The notes under the pieces: model-generated
What the model was told of the DNA's origin: nothing
Databases searched by the model: none
Seen by the model: only the letters and a program-made list of their open reading frames with translations
Part shown: piece after piece, positions 52,817-62,959 of the stretch
How the letters are laid out: each line of letters begins with the position of its first letter
How positions within the stretch are numbered: the first letter of the stretch is position 1
Made by a program: the position numbers and the translations under genes
Assembly (NCBI GenBank): GCA_009773665.1
Contig: WSYE01000002.1
Coordinates: forward strand, 124,001-188,000
Source: Desulfovibrionaceae bacterium
Lineage (GTDB): Bacteria > Desulfobacterota > Desulfovibrionia > Desulfovibrionales > Desulfovibrionaceae
DNA: 64,000 nucleotides
Direction of reading: 5' to 3'

Positions 52817-55708
52817 TTAATCACATTCGGTGGGGCTGCAAGACGTTTGAGAGGCCAGGGCGGCCAGGAAGAGCCACAGGCCGCCGAGGCCCAGCAGTTC
52901 AGACAGGGGCGCGGCTCCCAGCAGCCGCAGCGCGGTGGCCAGAACCGCCGCCGCCAGGAATCCCGTGCAATAATGAACCGGGGCGCTCTTGGCAAGGCCG
53001 GGGGCTTTGGCCGCAAGCCAGGGCCTGAGCGCGCGCCAGACCGGCACCGCCAGCACCGTGCCCACAAGCGACACGGCGCGGAAGATCTCCGGCCCCAGCA
53101 CGAACCCGCAGGCCAGCACCAGGGCCAGAAGCCCGGACCAGACCCAGCCGCGCGGCGCAGCAGGGCGCGCGGCGTCATTGCCGCACAACCAATCAGAAAT
53201 GCGGGCCAGCTTGTCAGGTCCGGCGCGGCGCGTCATACGCCATGCTCCATACCCGGCCAGGATAACGCCCAACCCGGCCAGCCACTTACCCGCCTTGGAC
53301 GCGCCGCCCACAGCTCCCGGTTTCGGGGAGCTGGCGTCGCGGCCAAGACTCGAAAGCTTCGGGCCGGACACGTCTGCCAGGAGCAAGGCCTCCACTTCAA
53401 GCCAGGGGTTTCTGACGAAACGCACCGGGGCCGCCCCCTCGGGCAGGTTTGCCCCTCCCATGGGGAGCCAGTGGGCGCTGACGGCCATGTTCGATGCGCC
53501 TGAAGCGTCCAGCCCCGCAAGGGAGCGATCTTCCCCGGCCATTTGCAGGAGCGCCTCGCCGCCCAGCACCTGCGGCCAGGAAGCCAGACGCTGGCCGGAC
53601 AGCACCGCGCGGGAGCATTCTAACCCCGCGCCCTGCGCGCCGCCGGAGAGCGCCAGGGTGATCTCCGGCCAGGAGGCGCCACCGGAAAGCGTTCCCAAAA
53701 GCGGGGGCAGATACACGGCCAGCCTGGACGCCGCGCCCGGCAGAGGAAGCGTCACGGACGTGCTGCCAACGGAGAGTTCCAGATGCGCGGGTCGGTCTTT
53801 CACGGTCCAGTGTGTGGTGGACACGTCCAGGATGAGCCACTGGGGCGTAAAATGCGGCCCCACAGGCGCGAACTTCAGGCGGGACTCGCCAAGGCTCACG
53901 GGAGTCAGGGCCTGGGCCTCGTCGAAAAGGGTGCGCGCGGAAAACACGCTCTGGCGCGGGGCGTCGTCGGCCAGTGCGTTCAGCGCGGCTCGGCGAAGTG
54001 TGACTGACATCTCCGGCATTTCCTGCTTCTCCTGGCCGGAGGGTGCGAAATGCAGGCGCACGCCGTCCACGCGGGAAGGCATTTCAGGAAATATCGCGGG
54101 GAAGCCCGGCTTCACGGCCACGCGAACGCTCTTGTCCGGACCGTAGACCTCGGCCACCACGGAGGCCAGCCCCTGACGCTCACGCCCGAGCTCCAGCCAC
54201 AGGCTGTAGCGCGTGTTCGCCGACGGCACGAAGGCCGCGCCGGTTTCCAGCACAAGCCCGCCGCTTGCCGATTCCACGGCTAGCCCGTCTTGCGTGGTAG
54301 TGAAGGAAAGCCGCCCAGGCGAGGTGAATAAATTACCGGTAAGCGCCGGATGCACCGCCGCGCCAAAGCCACTCCCCCCCCCGCTCCCAGAACCAGCAAA
54401 CGCCTGGAAGTCCAGGCTCCACAGAGGGTTCTGACTGACGAGACCGTCTGGAGCCTCCACGTCGCAGGACGCTCCGAAACTCGCGCAGCGCTCGGCCATG
54501 GCGGCCACGATGGCCGGGACGTCGCGGCGCGGGGCCACGTTGGCCAGGCGCGAAGCTTCCAACCCCTGCCGGAAAGGGTGTCCGGTCTGGGAGTTCTGGG
54601 GATTTTGGGGCGACTGCACGACGCTGAACCGGGCCAGGGGCATGTCCTTCCAGGGGGCTTGCCCCAGCGCCTGGAGGTTTGCCGCCAGCTCGCCGCGCCC
54701 GGCGAACACCTCCCTGGCCCTGGCCGGGAGGTTGCGGGGCAGGCCCTGGGCCAGAAGTTCGCCGTCCAGGCCGGTGGGCACGAAGAGGATCTTCTCCACG
54801 TTGCGGTCGCGCTCCACGTCCCCCACGTTCTGTTTGAAAAACATGAGCGAGAGCTCTTTGAGCAGCACGCCGGAGCGCTCCGGAGCGATCTCGCGCAGAT
54901 GGCGCCCCACATACAGGCGCAGGATGGTGCGCCCGTCACCCAGGTCGAAGAAGCGCTTGGGCAGCGCGTACCAGTCCAGCACGGTGCGGGCGCGGCTTCC
55001 TGGGTCCAGGGCCACCACGGCGTTCACCTGGACTTCCTGGCCGCGCAAAAGCACCACGTCGATGGCCCCCAGTTCCTGCACGGGCTTGTTGAAGCGGCGC
55101 TGCAGGAAGGTGGACAGCCCGTCCTGGGAGGTGCGCCACAGGTCGTCGGGCGCGCGGTCCAGAAGCCGCGAGAGCTGATACCGCAGGCCTTTGCCGGTCC
55201 AGGAGGCACTGGCAACGGGGATGGACTCGCGCCCTGCTCCGTCGGCCCATTGGGGCGTGAGGTGATCCACGGTCTCCAGGGGATCGGACACGAACACGGC
55301 CCGCTCGCCATTTCCGGAAAGCTCAACCACGAAGCCCAGGCAACCAGGCTGGTCCGGGGAGTCCGTCAGATAGTCCAGGCGTGCTTCGTTGAAATCGGAG
55401 AGCCGGAGCCCCGAATCCGGCCCGGCCAGCTCCAGGCGGCGCACCCCTCCCGGCACTTCCGAAGCGGGCCACGCGGCGGCCTCGGCTGGCAGTGCCAGGG
55501 CGCGCTGCGAGAGCACGCGGGCGTACTTCACCTTGCGCATGGCCACCCGCGCCAACAGCTGCCCGCTCACGGCGGAAGCCCCGTTTGCCCAGAGCGCCGG
55601 TGGCAGGGGCAGGTTCTTGGCCTCGGTGAGCTTCTGGGCGCAGGCGAGGTCCGCCATGCCGGAAACGGCCAGTACAGCCAGCATCAGGAGGAAGAACACG
55701 CGGAGCAT
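52817..55708 (-). CDS. 963-residue secreted/membrane protein of unknown function
   Basis: A large unrecognised protein. A signal peptide (MLRVFFLLMLAVLAVSGMADLACAQ, cleavage near 25) is followed by ~780 residues of periplasmic, beta-rich, Gly/Ser/Pro-containing sequence. Near the C-terminus several hydrophobic segments (WLAGLGVILAGYGAW, GWVWSGLLALVLACGFVLGP, CTGFLAAAVLATALRLLG, LGLGGLWLFLAALA) would span the membrane. Parts such as DLGDGRTILRLYVGRHLREIAPERSGVLLKELSLMFFKQN look ordered, and there are weak echoes of sandwich repeats, but no family is evident. The start ATG 55708 overlaps the TGA of the DUF2079 gene (TGATG), with GGAGG upstream. It lies between DUF2079 and the flippase, so a role in glycan assembly or export is inferred. 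Confidence 0.65.
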   Translation of the reverse strand: MLRVFFLLMLAVLAVSGMADLACAQKLTEAKNLPLPPALWANGASAVSGQLLARVAMRKVKYARVLSQRALALPAEAAAWPASEVPGGVRRLELAGPDSGLRLSDFNEARLDYLTDSPDQPGCLGFVVELSGNGERAVFVSDPLETVDHLTPQWADGAGRESIPVASASWTGKGLRYQLSRLLDRAPDDLWRTSQDGLSTFLQRRFNKPVQELGAIDVVLLRGQEVQVNAVVALDPGSRARTVLDWYALPKRFFDLGDGRTILRLYVGRHLREIAPERSGVLLKELSLMFFKQNVGDVERDRNVEKILFVPTGLDGELLAQGLPRNLPARAREVFAGRGELAANLQALGQAPWKDMPLARFSVVQSPQNPQNSQTGHPFRQGLEASRLANVAPRRDVPAIVAAMAERCASFGASCDVEAPDGLVSQNPLWSLDFQAFAGSGSGGGSGFGAAVHPALTGNLFTSPGRLSFTTTQDGLAVESASGGLVLETGAAFVPSANTRYSLWLELGRERQGLASVVAEVYGPDKSVRVAVKPGFPAIFPEMPSRVDGVRLHFAPSGQEKQEMPEMSVTLRRAALNALADDAPRQSVFSARTLFDEAQALTPVSLGESRLKFAPVGPHFTPQWLILDVSTTHWTVKDRPAHLELSVGSTSVTLPLPGAASRLAVYLPPLLGTLSGGASWPEITLALSGGAQGAGLECSRAVLSGQRLASWPQVLGGEALLQMAGEDRSLAGLDASGASNMAVSAHWLPMGGANLPEGAAPVRFVRNPWLEVEALLLADVSGPKLSSLGRDASSPKPGAVGGASKAGKWLAGLGVILAGYGAWRMTRRAGPDKLARISDWLCGNDAARPAAPRGWVWSGLLALVLACGFVLGPEIFRAVSLVGTVLAVPVWRALRPWLAAKAPGLAKSAPVHYCTGFLAAAVLATALRLLGAAPLSELLGLGGLWLFLAALASQTSCSPTECD

Positions 55709-57267
55709 CACTGCGTCCTCCGCTTGAGGATCATGAAGCCGTCATCCTCCACCACAGTCTCGAACACCCGCAGCGCCTGCTCCAGGTTCTCCTTGAACAC
55801 TGCCGCCAGGGCCTGGTCGCGGCAGGAACCGTCCTTCCACTCGCAGCCCTTGTCCACCACGAACCAGGGGCGCTTCAGGTCCAGCACCACGTACTGAGCC
55901 AGACTTTGGGTCACCGGGAACACCGGCTTCTCGCCTGTGGTGATGAAGCGACGGAAGTCCCTGAAGCTGGCGGAGCCGGAATTTTGGGCGTGGTGCGGCT
56001 CAAAAACGGCCAGGGGGAAGCTGTTGGAGAAGTCGCGGCTCACGGCCTTGCCCCAGTTCAGGCTGTTCTGGGTGATGACCACCACGGACGGATCGTCCGG
56101 CAGGAGCGTCTCCATGGCCCGGATGATACGGGTGTCGCGCGAGTCCGGCCAGTAGCCGGAGAAGCCGCCCGCGCGCCAGAAGTGCACCGACAGGGGCGAG
56201 GGCGAGAGCGCCACGTGCCCGGCCAGCAGCACCAGAAACAGGATGCCCGCCCAGCGGTCCAGGCGGCTGCGGCGCGACTGCACCAGCTCCTTGGCCACGG
56301 GCATGGCCTGGGCGAAGGCCACTATCAGCGGTGCCACCAGCCCGGCCGTATAGTGGTTGGTGATGGAGAAATAATCCGGGCGCGTGGACAGAAGCGACAG
56401 GGCCACCACGGGCAGCGCCACCACCAGCGGGCCGGGGCTCAGAAGCGGCAGGAAGGCCACGGAACCCAGCAGCGCGCCCAAATATCGGATTTTTTTGAAG
56501 TCCCCGAAAATGTTGGACAAGGCCGTGAACGGATGCGTGATGACGAACCAGAGCTTGCCCAGAACCGAGCCGCCTCCGATCCAGGCGAAGGCTCCTGCAG
56601 AGACGCCGACCCCGGCGTCCATGGTGAAGAACGGAATCAGCTTGGCCGTGGCCAGCCAGAACCAGAAGAGGCCCGCGAAAAAGACCACCGTCCCGGCCAC
56701 GCCGCCCCGGCGATGGAAGGCCAGATAGACGCCGCAGGCCGCCGCCTGGATGGCGAAGGTTTCTTTGATGAGGCACAGGCACAGCGCCGCGAAGGCCGCC
56801 CCCCAGGGGTTGTCGTCCTCCACCAGGAAGAAGAACCAGAATCCGATGGGGATGGCCAGATGGTCGGGGTGAAAATCGAACAGGCCATTGTGCCACACCG
56901 CGAAGCTGGCGAAATAGGCCAGTGCGGTGAAGGCCCCGTAGCGCCGGGCCAAAAACGGCAGGGGCAGGCAGAGCATGAAGGCCTGGGCCACCATGAGCCC
57001 AAGGGGCGCGAGCCAGTCCGGCAGCGGGCTTATGAGCCAGGAATAGGCCCAGAGTACCGGCTGTATGTGGCCGTTAAGCGCCCGCCACCACTCGCCGCCC
57101 TGGCTCATGGCTGACAGGTTGCACACGAACACGCCCAGGTCGAAAACAGTGGAGCGAAGCGCCAGATAGCGCATGCAGGCCAGGGCCGTCAGCGCGCCAA
57201 AGAGCGTCAACCCCATGGTCCAGGGCCAGCGCGGGTTCTCGTCGGGGATGATGCCCAGCCTAGCCAC
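55708..57267 (-). CDS. DUF2079 membrane protein
   Basis: A 519-residue polytopic membrane protein of the DUF2079 family (GT-C-like fold). The N-terminal STVFDLGVFVCNLSAMSQGGEWW, with its acidic DLG after the first helix, and NGLFDFHPDHLAIPIGFWFFFLVE are the family signature. About ten helices and a C-terminal soluble part (~390-519) are present. DUF2079 proteins are thought to be lipid-linked sugar transferases. The GTG start at 57267 overlaps the end of the upstream GT-C gene by 8 bases. Confidence 0.85.
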   Translation of the reverse strand: MARLGIIPDENPRWPWTMGLTLFGALTALACMRYLALRSTVFDLGVFVCNLSAMSQGGEWWRALNGHIQPVLWAYSWLISPLPDWLAPLGLMVAQAFMLCLPLPFLARRYGAFTALAYFASFAVWHNGLFDFHPDHLAIPIGFWFFFLVEDDNPWGAAFAALCLCLIKETFAIQAAACGVYLAFHRRGGVAGTVVFFAGLFWFWLATAKLIPFFTMDAGVGVSAGAFAWIGGGSVLGKLWFVITHPFTALSNIFGDFKKIRYLGALLGSVAFLPLLSPGPLVVALPVVALSLLSTRPDYFSITNHYTAGLVAPLIVAFAQAMPVAKELVQSRRSRLDRWAGILFLVLLAGHVALSPSPLSVHFWRAGGFSGYWPDSRDTRIIRAMETLLPDDPSVVVITQNSLNWGKAVSRDFSNSFPLAVFEPHHAQNSGSASFRDFRRFITTGEKPVFPVTQSLAQYVVLDLKRPWFVVDKGCEWKDGSCRDQALAAVFKENLEQALRVFETVVEDDGFMILKRRTQ

Positions 57268-60130
57268 GCGCCCCCCTTGCCGCCAGGAACGAGCGCACAG
57301 TAAGCACGGCCAGGACCAGCAGGCAGACGGACACGGTCAGGCCGGAAACCAAAAGACCAAGCAGGTAGAAACGCTGGGGGCGAAATTCGATGAGAATCTC
57401 CAGATCGACCCCTCCGGCGGGATTGGGCCGCACGTAGCGTGTGGCGTCCGGCCCCAGGCTCTTCAGGACTTTCGGGTCGATCCACCAGGAGTTGGCGAAA
57501 CCGCTGGCCTGCCAGTGCAGCATCTCCGGCCAGGGCATGGCCCTGCCCTCCTGCGCGCCCGTGGCCTGCCAGGAGGCGGGCGAAAGCGGGTCGAAACCCG
57601 GCTGGTCCGCGCCCACAGGGTCGAGCGAACCCTCGCTCCAGGCGGCTCGCAACGGGGGACGCGGGAGGTTGTCGTTCTGAAGGCTGGTCAGGAAGCGCCT
57701 GGACACGAAATCCACGGTGAAGGGTTTGACTTTTTCGCCGACCACCTTGCCGCCGGGTCCGTACCGGTACACCGTGCGCGACTGCGGCTCCCCGTTGCCC
57801 AGGGTGCTCACGAAACCGCGCGCCACGAAATCCTTCAGCTCCTCCGGTGCGGCCTGATCGTCCTCGTTGTCCTTGAACACGCGGTAGCCATCCAGAAGCG
57901 TGGCAGGGGGCGTCTGGGCTGGGGCGGGCACGGGCATGACGTAGGCGCGCCAGCCGGTGTGGAAGGTTTCCTGGAAAAGGAGCGGGAAGCCCTCGGTCAC
58001 GCCGGAGAGACGCACCAGACAGGCCGTGGGGCCGAGTCTGCGAAATTCAAGGGCTGGGGCCGCGTACTCGCGCCCCAGATACAGGAGCGCCTGACGCTTG
58101 CCGGTGCGGTCCGACAGGAAGGCCCGCGTGCGCTCCTCACCCATCACCCGCGTGAGGAGTTCCAGAAAGCGCGGGTCGTCCCCGGCGGAGATGAGCGCCT
58201 GCCCTGGCCGGTACATATCCAGGCCCGCCACGTCCGGAAGCGACGCGGCCACGAGGTCCGCCCCGCCGCCCGAGGCGTCTGCCACGGCCAGCAGTTGGTT
58301 GGCGGCCAACACGTAGGGCGCAGCCAGGGGGTTGCGGTACACGTCCACGGTGTCGAACCGCTTCACCGGCACCAACCCCTTCTGCAGGGCCAGGGTGCGG
58401 TCCAGCACGGGCTTGTAGTTCTTGAAGCCGTCCACCACCGGTTCACCCCGGTAGGCGGGCTGGAAATCCTGGTAGGAGATGAAGAACTCGTCGCGCGGGT
58501 AGATGAGGTACTTCACCGAGGCCAGCCCGAACAACCGGTCCAGCCGGGGGCTGGGCTGCTCGGCGAACATGGTCTTTATGATCTCGTTGCCCAGGGGGTT
58601 GTTGTAGAAAGCCAGGAAAAAGGGCTTGGGCGAATAGGCCGAGGACCACTCGTAGCCGTAGGGCGAATCGCCGGGCCAGCTGATGCCGACAGGCGGCAGG
58701 TAGGCCACGCGGAAACCCGCGCGCTGGTCGCGCAGGAAGGAGTACACTGCCGCGTCCTCGGAATGGATGGGCGTGTGCTTGAGGGCCAGGGGCTGGGGCA
58801 CGCGGTCCTTGGGCGAGTTGTCCAGGAGCTTCTGGCCAAGATACGGAGAGATAAACAGGAGCACCACCAGCAGCATGGCCGCGCGCAAGAGCCACACACG
58901 CTTCACGCCGCGCTCCTCCCAGGCCTGGGGCAGTTGGAAGGCCAGCAGCGCATAGGCCGTGACGATCAGCGGCAGCCAGCGGGTAGTGTTGGAGAACGCG
59001 GCAAAGAGGATGGGCACGAAGCCTTTCAGCAGCCACTGATAGAACGCGAAGCCGAAGGCCGTGCGCGACCCGCACACCAGCAGCACGCCTACCACAGCCA
59101 CCAGGAACAGCCCCTGGGCCTCGGGGCGTCCGCGACGGGCCATGAAGGAGCACAGGGCCAGACCGGCCAGCGCGAGCGACGCCCCCACCCAGGGCACGCG
59201 CAGGCCGCCCGGCGCAGGGAAGGCGTACTCGGTGTCCATGCCGGGACGCAGATCCAGGCGGATGACCGCGTCCACCGGCTGGCTGGTGGACTGGTGGAAG
59301 CCCTCGCGCATGGGCAGCTCCGTGTCCACGGTGACCTCGCCCTTGGCCGAGGCCGACAGCCCCCAGCCATGGCGGATGGCCCCTTTTCCCAGGTAATCCG
59401 CCAAAAACGGGGCCATGAAGTGGATGTTCATGAGCATGGCCAGGGTGAGCACCAGACCTACAGCTACTGTAAGCCTGCCCCGGCCAGGGCCTTTGGCCAG
59501 AAAGTACAGGCTCAGGATGCCCAGCATGGCCGCCGAGCCCACGCCCACGCTGGGGTGCAGCGAGGTAAGGCCGAGAATGAGCCCGCACACGATGACCAGG
59601 CGCGCGGATATGCGCCCCTGCTCCCGGATGGCCCGCACCAGATTGAAATACGCCAGCAGCAGAAGCGGTATGAGCGCGAACCCGGCCAGCATGGGCATGT
59701 GCCCGGCCACCACCCTGCTGTAGGTGTAGGGCGAGAAGGCGTAGAACAGCGCGGCCAGGGTGGCGTAGAACCAGTTGAGGCCAAGCCTGCGGGCCAGGGG
59801 CAGCATGGCCAGCCCCGAGGCCGTGACGAACGCCAGCGGCAACAGCTTGGACATCCACTCCCCGCCGATGACCGCCAGGGGTGTTATCAGCTGCCAGTAG
59901 AGCAGCTCCAGCTTGAAGTAGTGGTAGCGCCCGGTCTCGAAGTAGGAGTCCCAGGTGGAGAAGTGATGCTCGGCCATGGAGCGGAACTGCTCGGCAAAAC
60001 TGGGAATGCCCCAGTCCCAGGTATGGCCCACGAGCCCAGGACGAGACAGCACCCCCGCAAAGGATAGGAGCGCCAGGGCGACGACCGTGGCGGCAGCGGC
60101 CAACGCGGCCAGGGGAAGCGGCTTTTTCAC
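57260..60130 (-). CDS. 956-residue polytopic membrane protein, YfhO/GT-C-like
   Basis: A very large membrane protein. It has about 12 helices (up to residue ~430, with acidic loop residues after the first helix: HTWDWGIPSFAEQFR), a long extracytoplasmic domain (~440-910) and a final helix (~920-945). ETFHTGWRAYVMP recalls the YfhO-type ending. It is probably a glycan-modifying or glycan-transferring enzyme acting outside the cytoplasm. GTG start at 60130. Strong synteny with the DUF2079 gene and the 963-residue unknown suggests a three-protein set. Confidence 0.65.
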   Translation of the reverse strand: MKKPLPLAALAAAATVVALALLSFAGVLSRPGLVGHTWDWGIPSFAEQFRSMAEHHFSTWDSYFETGRYHYFKLELLYWQLITPLAVIGGEWMSKLLPLAFVTASGLAMLPLARRLGLNWFYATLAALFYAFSPYTYSRVVAGHMPMLAGFALIPLLLLAYFNLVRAIREQGRISARLVIVCGLILGLTSLHPSVGVGSAAMLGILSLYFLAKGPGRGRLTVAVGLVLTLAMLMNIHFMAPFLADYLGKGAIRHGWGLSASAKGEVTVDTELPMREGFHQSTSQPVDAVIRLDLRPGMDTEYAFPAPGGLRVPWVGASLALAGLALCSFMARRGRPEAQGLFLVAVVGVLLVCGSRTAFGFAFYQWLLKGFVPILFAAFSNTTRWLPLIVTAYALLAFQLPQAWEERGVKRVWLLRAAMLLVVLLFISPYLGQKLLDNSPKDRVPQPLALKHTPIHSEDAAVYSFLRDQRAGFRVAYLPPVGISWPGDSPYGYEWSSAYSPKPFFLAFYNNPLGNEIIKTMFAEQPSPRLDRLFGLASVKYLIYPRDEFFISYQDFQPAYRGEPVVDGFKNYKPVLDRTLALQKGLVPVKRFDTVDVYRNPLAAPYVLAANQLLAVADASGGGADLVAASLPDVAGLDMYRPGQALISAGDDPRFLELLTRVMGEERTRAFLSDRTGKRQALLYLGREYAAPALEFRRLGPTACLVRLSGVTEGFPLLFQETFHTGWRAYVMPVPAPAQTPPATLLDGYRVFKDNEDDQAAPEELKDFVARGFVSTLGNGEPQSRTVYRYGPGGKVVGEKVKPFTVDFVSRRFLTSLQNDNLPRPPLRAAWSEGSLDPVGADQPGFDPLSPASWQATGAQEGRAMPWPEMLHWQASGFANSWWIDPKVLKSLGPDATRYVRPNPAGGVDLEILIEFRPQRFYLLGLLVSGLTVSVCLLVLAVLTVRSFLAARGARG

Positions 60131-60326
60131 CGGGCGGACCTTGCGGGGACGCGTTCAGGAGCGTGAAATCCGGGCAGGAAGGTCATGGCGCATGCTTGGC
60201 GCAATGATCCCCAGGAACGGTCGGCCTTCACCGCCCGCCACGTCCGGCAGCCACGGCATTCCGGGCCTTCGACGTCCTGGGAGCCAAGCCGCCTGAAGCC
60301 CCTTGCCCGATTCTCGACGGCCAGGG

Positions 60327-61490
60327 TCACGCCCTGCCCTGGAAGGACTCGTCGAACACCCGGTCCAGGATTGCGCTCCAGGCATAGGAATCCATGTAGC
60401 GCAGCGCATTCTCGCGCATGGCGCGCCACAGGCCGGGGTCGGCCAGCAGGCGGCCAATGGCCTCGGCCAAGGGCTCCACGGCGTAGTCCACCACGATGCC
60501 CGCCTCCAGGGTGCGGATGTCCTTGTGGATCTCCGGCACGGGGGTGATTATCGTAGGAAGGCCGCAGGCCAGATAGTCCTTCACGCGGCTGGGATCCGCC
60601 CACTGGGACAGGTTGTTGGGCGAGGGCTTATAGAGCGCCAGGGCGATGTCGTAGCCGGGCAGCATGGCCAGCACCTCGTCGTGGGGCTTGGCTCCGTGCA
60701 GCACCACGCCAGCGCCCAGCGCGGCAAGGCGCGGTTCGTAAGTCTGGTAGACCACCCCGTCCTCCACGGCGTCGTGGGGGGTCTTGCCGATAACGTGCAG
60801 GGTGAGCTGCGGGAAGCGCTCCTTCAGGCTGGGGAAGGCCTCGATGACCATGTCCACGCCCTTCGACGGAGCCAGCGCGCCAAGAAGCACCAGCTCGCTG
60901 GGCTCCTTGGCGGACTTGTCGGGCAGGTCGATCTTTTCCAGGTCAACGCCCACGGGCACCAGGATGTTGCGCGAATCGGGCAGCCCCTGGGAGCGGCGCA
61001 CCTCCTGGATGCGCGGCGAGATGTTCCAGGCCGCGTCGCAATGGCGCACGCAGAAGCGATCCAGCCAGTGGTACACGGCGTTCAGGTACGTGTTGGAGAA
61101 GCGCTCGGGCATCCAGTCGATGGTGTAGAAGATCACGAAGTTGGTGAGCCCAAGCCACTTGAGCAGCACGCCAACAACGGTGTTCAGGGGGTCGGCCCCC
61201 AGGTACACGTCGAACTTTGCGCCCAGGCGCAGGAAATACAACAGCGAGAACACCGCGTCCTTCACGTAGGTCAAAAGCGGCGGCAGGTTCCAGCCGCCCT
61301 GACTGACCTCGCGCGTGAGCCTGCCATGGCGGTATTCCTTCAGGCGGGAGCGGCGGTCCGCGCAGTAGTGGAAGGGGTGGTAGATGACCCCGAGCTTGTC
61401 CGAGCGGGTCTTCAGATAGTTCTCAACAGCCTCGGAGGGGCCGGAGAGGTCCGTGACGTGGCTCACCAGTACGATTGATTTGAAGCGCAT
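60327..61490 (-). CDS. family 1 glycosyltransferase (GT4-like)
   Basis: A 387-residue GT-B fold enzyme. The C-terminal half shows VLLGALAPSKGVDMVIEAF, HVIGKTPHDAV, YDIALALYKPSPNNLSQWADPSRVKDYLACGLPTIITPVPEIHKDI (E-x7-E style donor-binding region with PSRVKDYLACGLP) and a C-terminal closing helix. It transfers a sugar to a lipid-linked or glycan acceptor on the cytoplasmic side. The family-like start MRFKSIVLVSHV at ATG 61490 is preferred over a longer frame that would overlap the fucose synthase gene; 10 bases separate the two genes. Confidence 0.85.
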   Translation of the reverse strand: MRFKSIVLVSHVTDLSGPSEAVENYLKTRSDKLGVIYHPFHYCADRRSRLKEYRHGRLTREVSQGGWNLPPLLTYVKDAVFSLLYFLRLGAKFDVYLGADPLNTVVGVLLKWLGLTNFVIFYTIDWMPERFSNTYLNAVYHWLDRFCVRHCDAAWNISPRIQEVRRSQGLPDSRNILVPVGVDLEKIDLPDKSAKEPSELVLLGALAPSKGVDMVIEAFPSLKERFPQLTLHVIGKTPHDAVEDGVVYQTYEPRLAALGAGVVLHGAKPHDEVLAMLPGYDIALALYKPSPNNLSQWADPSRVKDYLACGLPTIITPVPEIHKDIRTLEAGIVVDYAVEPLAEAIGRLLADPGLWRAMRENALRYMDSYAWSAILDRVFDESFQGRA

Positions 61491-61500
61491 GAATCCGTCT

Positions 61501-62460
61501 TTATTTCCCGTCGAAGCGGGGTTCGGTACGCAGGGAGTCCTGGTGCTCCAGGAACCAGCGGTAGGTGTCGGCGATGCCCTGCTCCAGGGGTATGCTGGCC
61601 TGCCAGCCAAGCCCGTTCAGGCGCGAGACGTCCAGGAGCTTTCTCGGCGTGCCGTCGGGCTTGGTGGCGTCGAACAGGAGCTCCCCGGTGAAGCCGGTCA
61701 CGCGGGCCACGGTTTCGGCCAGTTCGCGGATGGTCACGTCCTGGCCGGTGCCCACGTTGAGAAAATCCTCGCCTTGGTAGTTGGCCAGACACCACAGGAT
61801 GGCCTGGGCGCAGTCGTCCACATGCAGGAACTCGCGGCGGGCGTTGCCCGTGCCCCATACGGTCACGCTGGGCGCGCCGGACTGCCTGGCCTCGTGGAAG
61901 CGGCGCAAAAGCGCGGGCAGCACGTGGGAGTTCACGGTGTCGAAGTTGTCGCCCGGACCGTAGAGGTTCGTGGGCATGAGGCTCACGGCGTCGAAGCCGT
62001 ATTGGCGGCGGTAGGCTTGGCAGGTCTTGATGCCTGCGATCTTGGCCACGGCGTACCACTGGTTGGTGGGCTCAAGCTCACTGGTGAGCAGGTGCTCCTC
62101 GCGCATGGGCTGTGGCGCGAATTTGGGATAGATGCAGGACGAGCCCAGAAACAGCAGCTTCTCGACGCCGCTGCGGTAGGCGGAATCGATGACGTTGCAC
62201 TGGATGATGCAGTTGTTCCAGATGAATTCGGCGGGATAGGCGTCGTTGGCGCGGATACCGCCGACCTTGGCTGCGGCCAGGACCACCGCCTGGGGGCGAA
62301 CCTCGGCCATGAACCGGCGCACGCCCGCCTGATCGGTGAGGTCCAGCTGTGCGCGGTCACGGGTGATGACCTCGACGTTGCCTCGGCTTTCAAGCGCCCG
62401 GACCACGGCTGATCCCACGAGGCCTTTATGGCCTGCAACAAAGATGCGAGAATGATTCAC
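61501..62460 (-). CDS. fcl: GDP-L-fucose synthase
   Basis: A 319-residue NADPH-dependent enzyme that converts GDP-4-keto-6-deoxymannose to GDP-L-fucose by epimerisation and reduction. The Rossmann start is [19 protein letters not shown], the family sentences [44 protein letters not shown] and [20 protein letters not shown] (Y-x3-K) are intact, and [27 protein letters not shown] is typical. GTG start at 62460 chosen because it gives the family N-terminus; the ribosome site is weak. No GDP-mannose 4,6-dehydratase is in the window. First gene of the minus-strand glycan arm. Confidence 0.93.
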   Translation of the reverse strand: MNHSRIFVAGHKGLVGSAVVRALESRGNVEVITRDRAQLDLTDQAGVRRFMAEVRPQAVVLAAAKVGGIRANDAYPAEFIWNNCIIQCNVIDSAYRSGVEKLLFLGSSCIYPKFAPQPMREEHLLTSELEPTNQWYAVAKIAGIKTCQAYRRQYGFDAVSLMPTNLYGPGDNFDTVNSHVLPALLRRFHEARQSGAPSVTVWGTGNARREFLHVDDCAQAILWCLANYQGEDFLNVGTGQDVTIRELAETVARVTGFTGELLFDATKPDGTPRKLLDVSRLNGLGWQASIPLEQGIADTYRWFLEHQDSLRTEPRFDGK

Positions 62461-62617
62461 TTGGAGTCCACCGTAGGAGGAATGGAAGCCCGCGCCTCTT
62501 ACCACGCCCAGGGATGCTTGGCTAGTGCCTCGCCAGAGCCCTGGCGGGGGATGAGACGGATGTTTTGTCGTGCGCGAGTGAGGCCGGAAAGGCTGAGTCT
62601 GGATCTGTGGGGAACGC

Positions 62618-62959
62618 TCAGCCCTGCGCCGCCGGCCCGGCCAAAAACGCCTCCAGTTCGGCCTCCACGGCCTCAAGCCGCCCATGCACCGGAGGAAGGA
62701 CGCCTGCAAGCGCCTGCTGCTCCATGTCCGTGGCCACGGCGGCCAACTCGGGCAGTCCGGCGTTCAGGAGATTTCCCTTGAGGCTGTGCGCCCAGTGAGC
62801 CACGCCGTTCGCGTCCTGGGCCTTGCCAGCGCGCACCAGGAGGATGATGCCGTCAGCCAGCGAGGTCCTGGTGGCCTCGGTCAGCCTTTGCACCGCGTCG
62901 CCCGATAATCCGAAAGTGTCCGAAAAATGCTGCCGGATACGCCTCTCAAGGGCGGTCAC
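62618..62959 (-). CDS. histidine phosphotransfer (Hpt) domain protein
   Basis: A 113-residue single Hpt domain. [26 protein letters not shown] contains the phospho-accepting histidine (HSLKG motif, near residue 57). It would relay phosphate between a hybrid sensor kinase and a response regulator that are not in the window. It begins with GTG at 62959, overlapping the rpe stop (GTGA), so it is coupled to rpe and the siroheme decarboxylase gene. Confidence 0.85.
   Translation of the reverse strand: MTALERRIRQHFSDTFGLSGDAVQRLTEATRTSLADGIILLVRAGKAQDANGVAHWAHSLKGNLLNAGLPELAAVATDMEQQALAGVLPPVHGRLEAVEAELEAFLAGPAAQG

Noticed and set aside
57173-60067. 964-codon plus-strand frame
   Set aside because: Antisense shadow of the YfhO/GT-C-like gene; His/Gln/Gly-rich with no family features.
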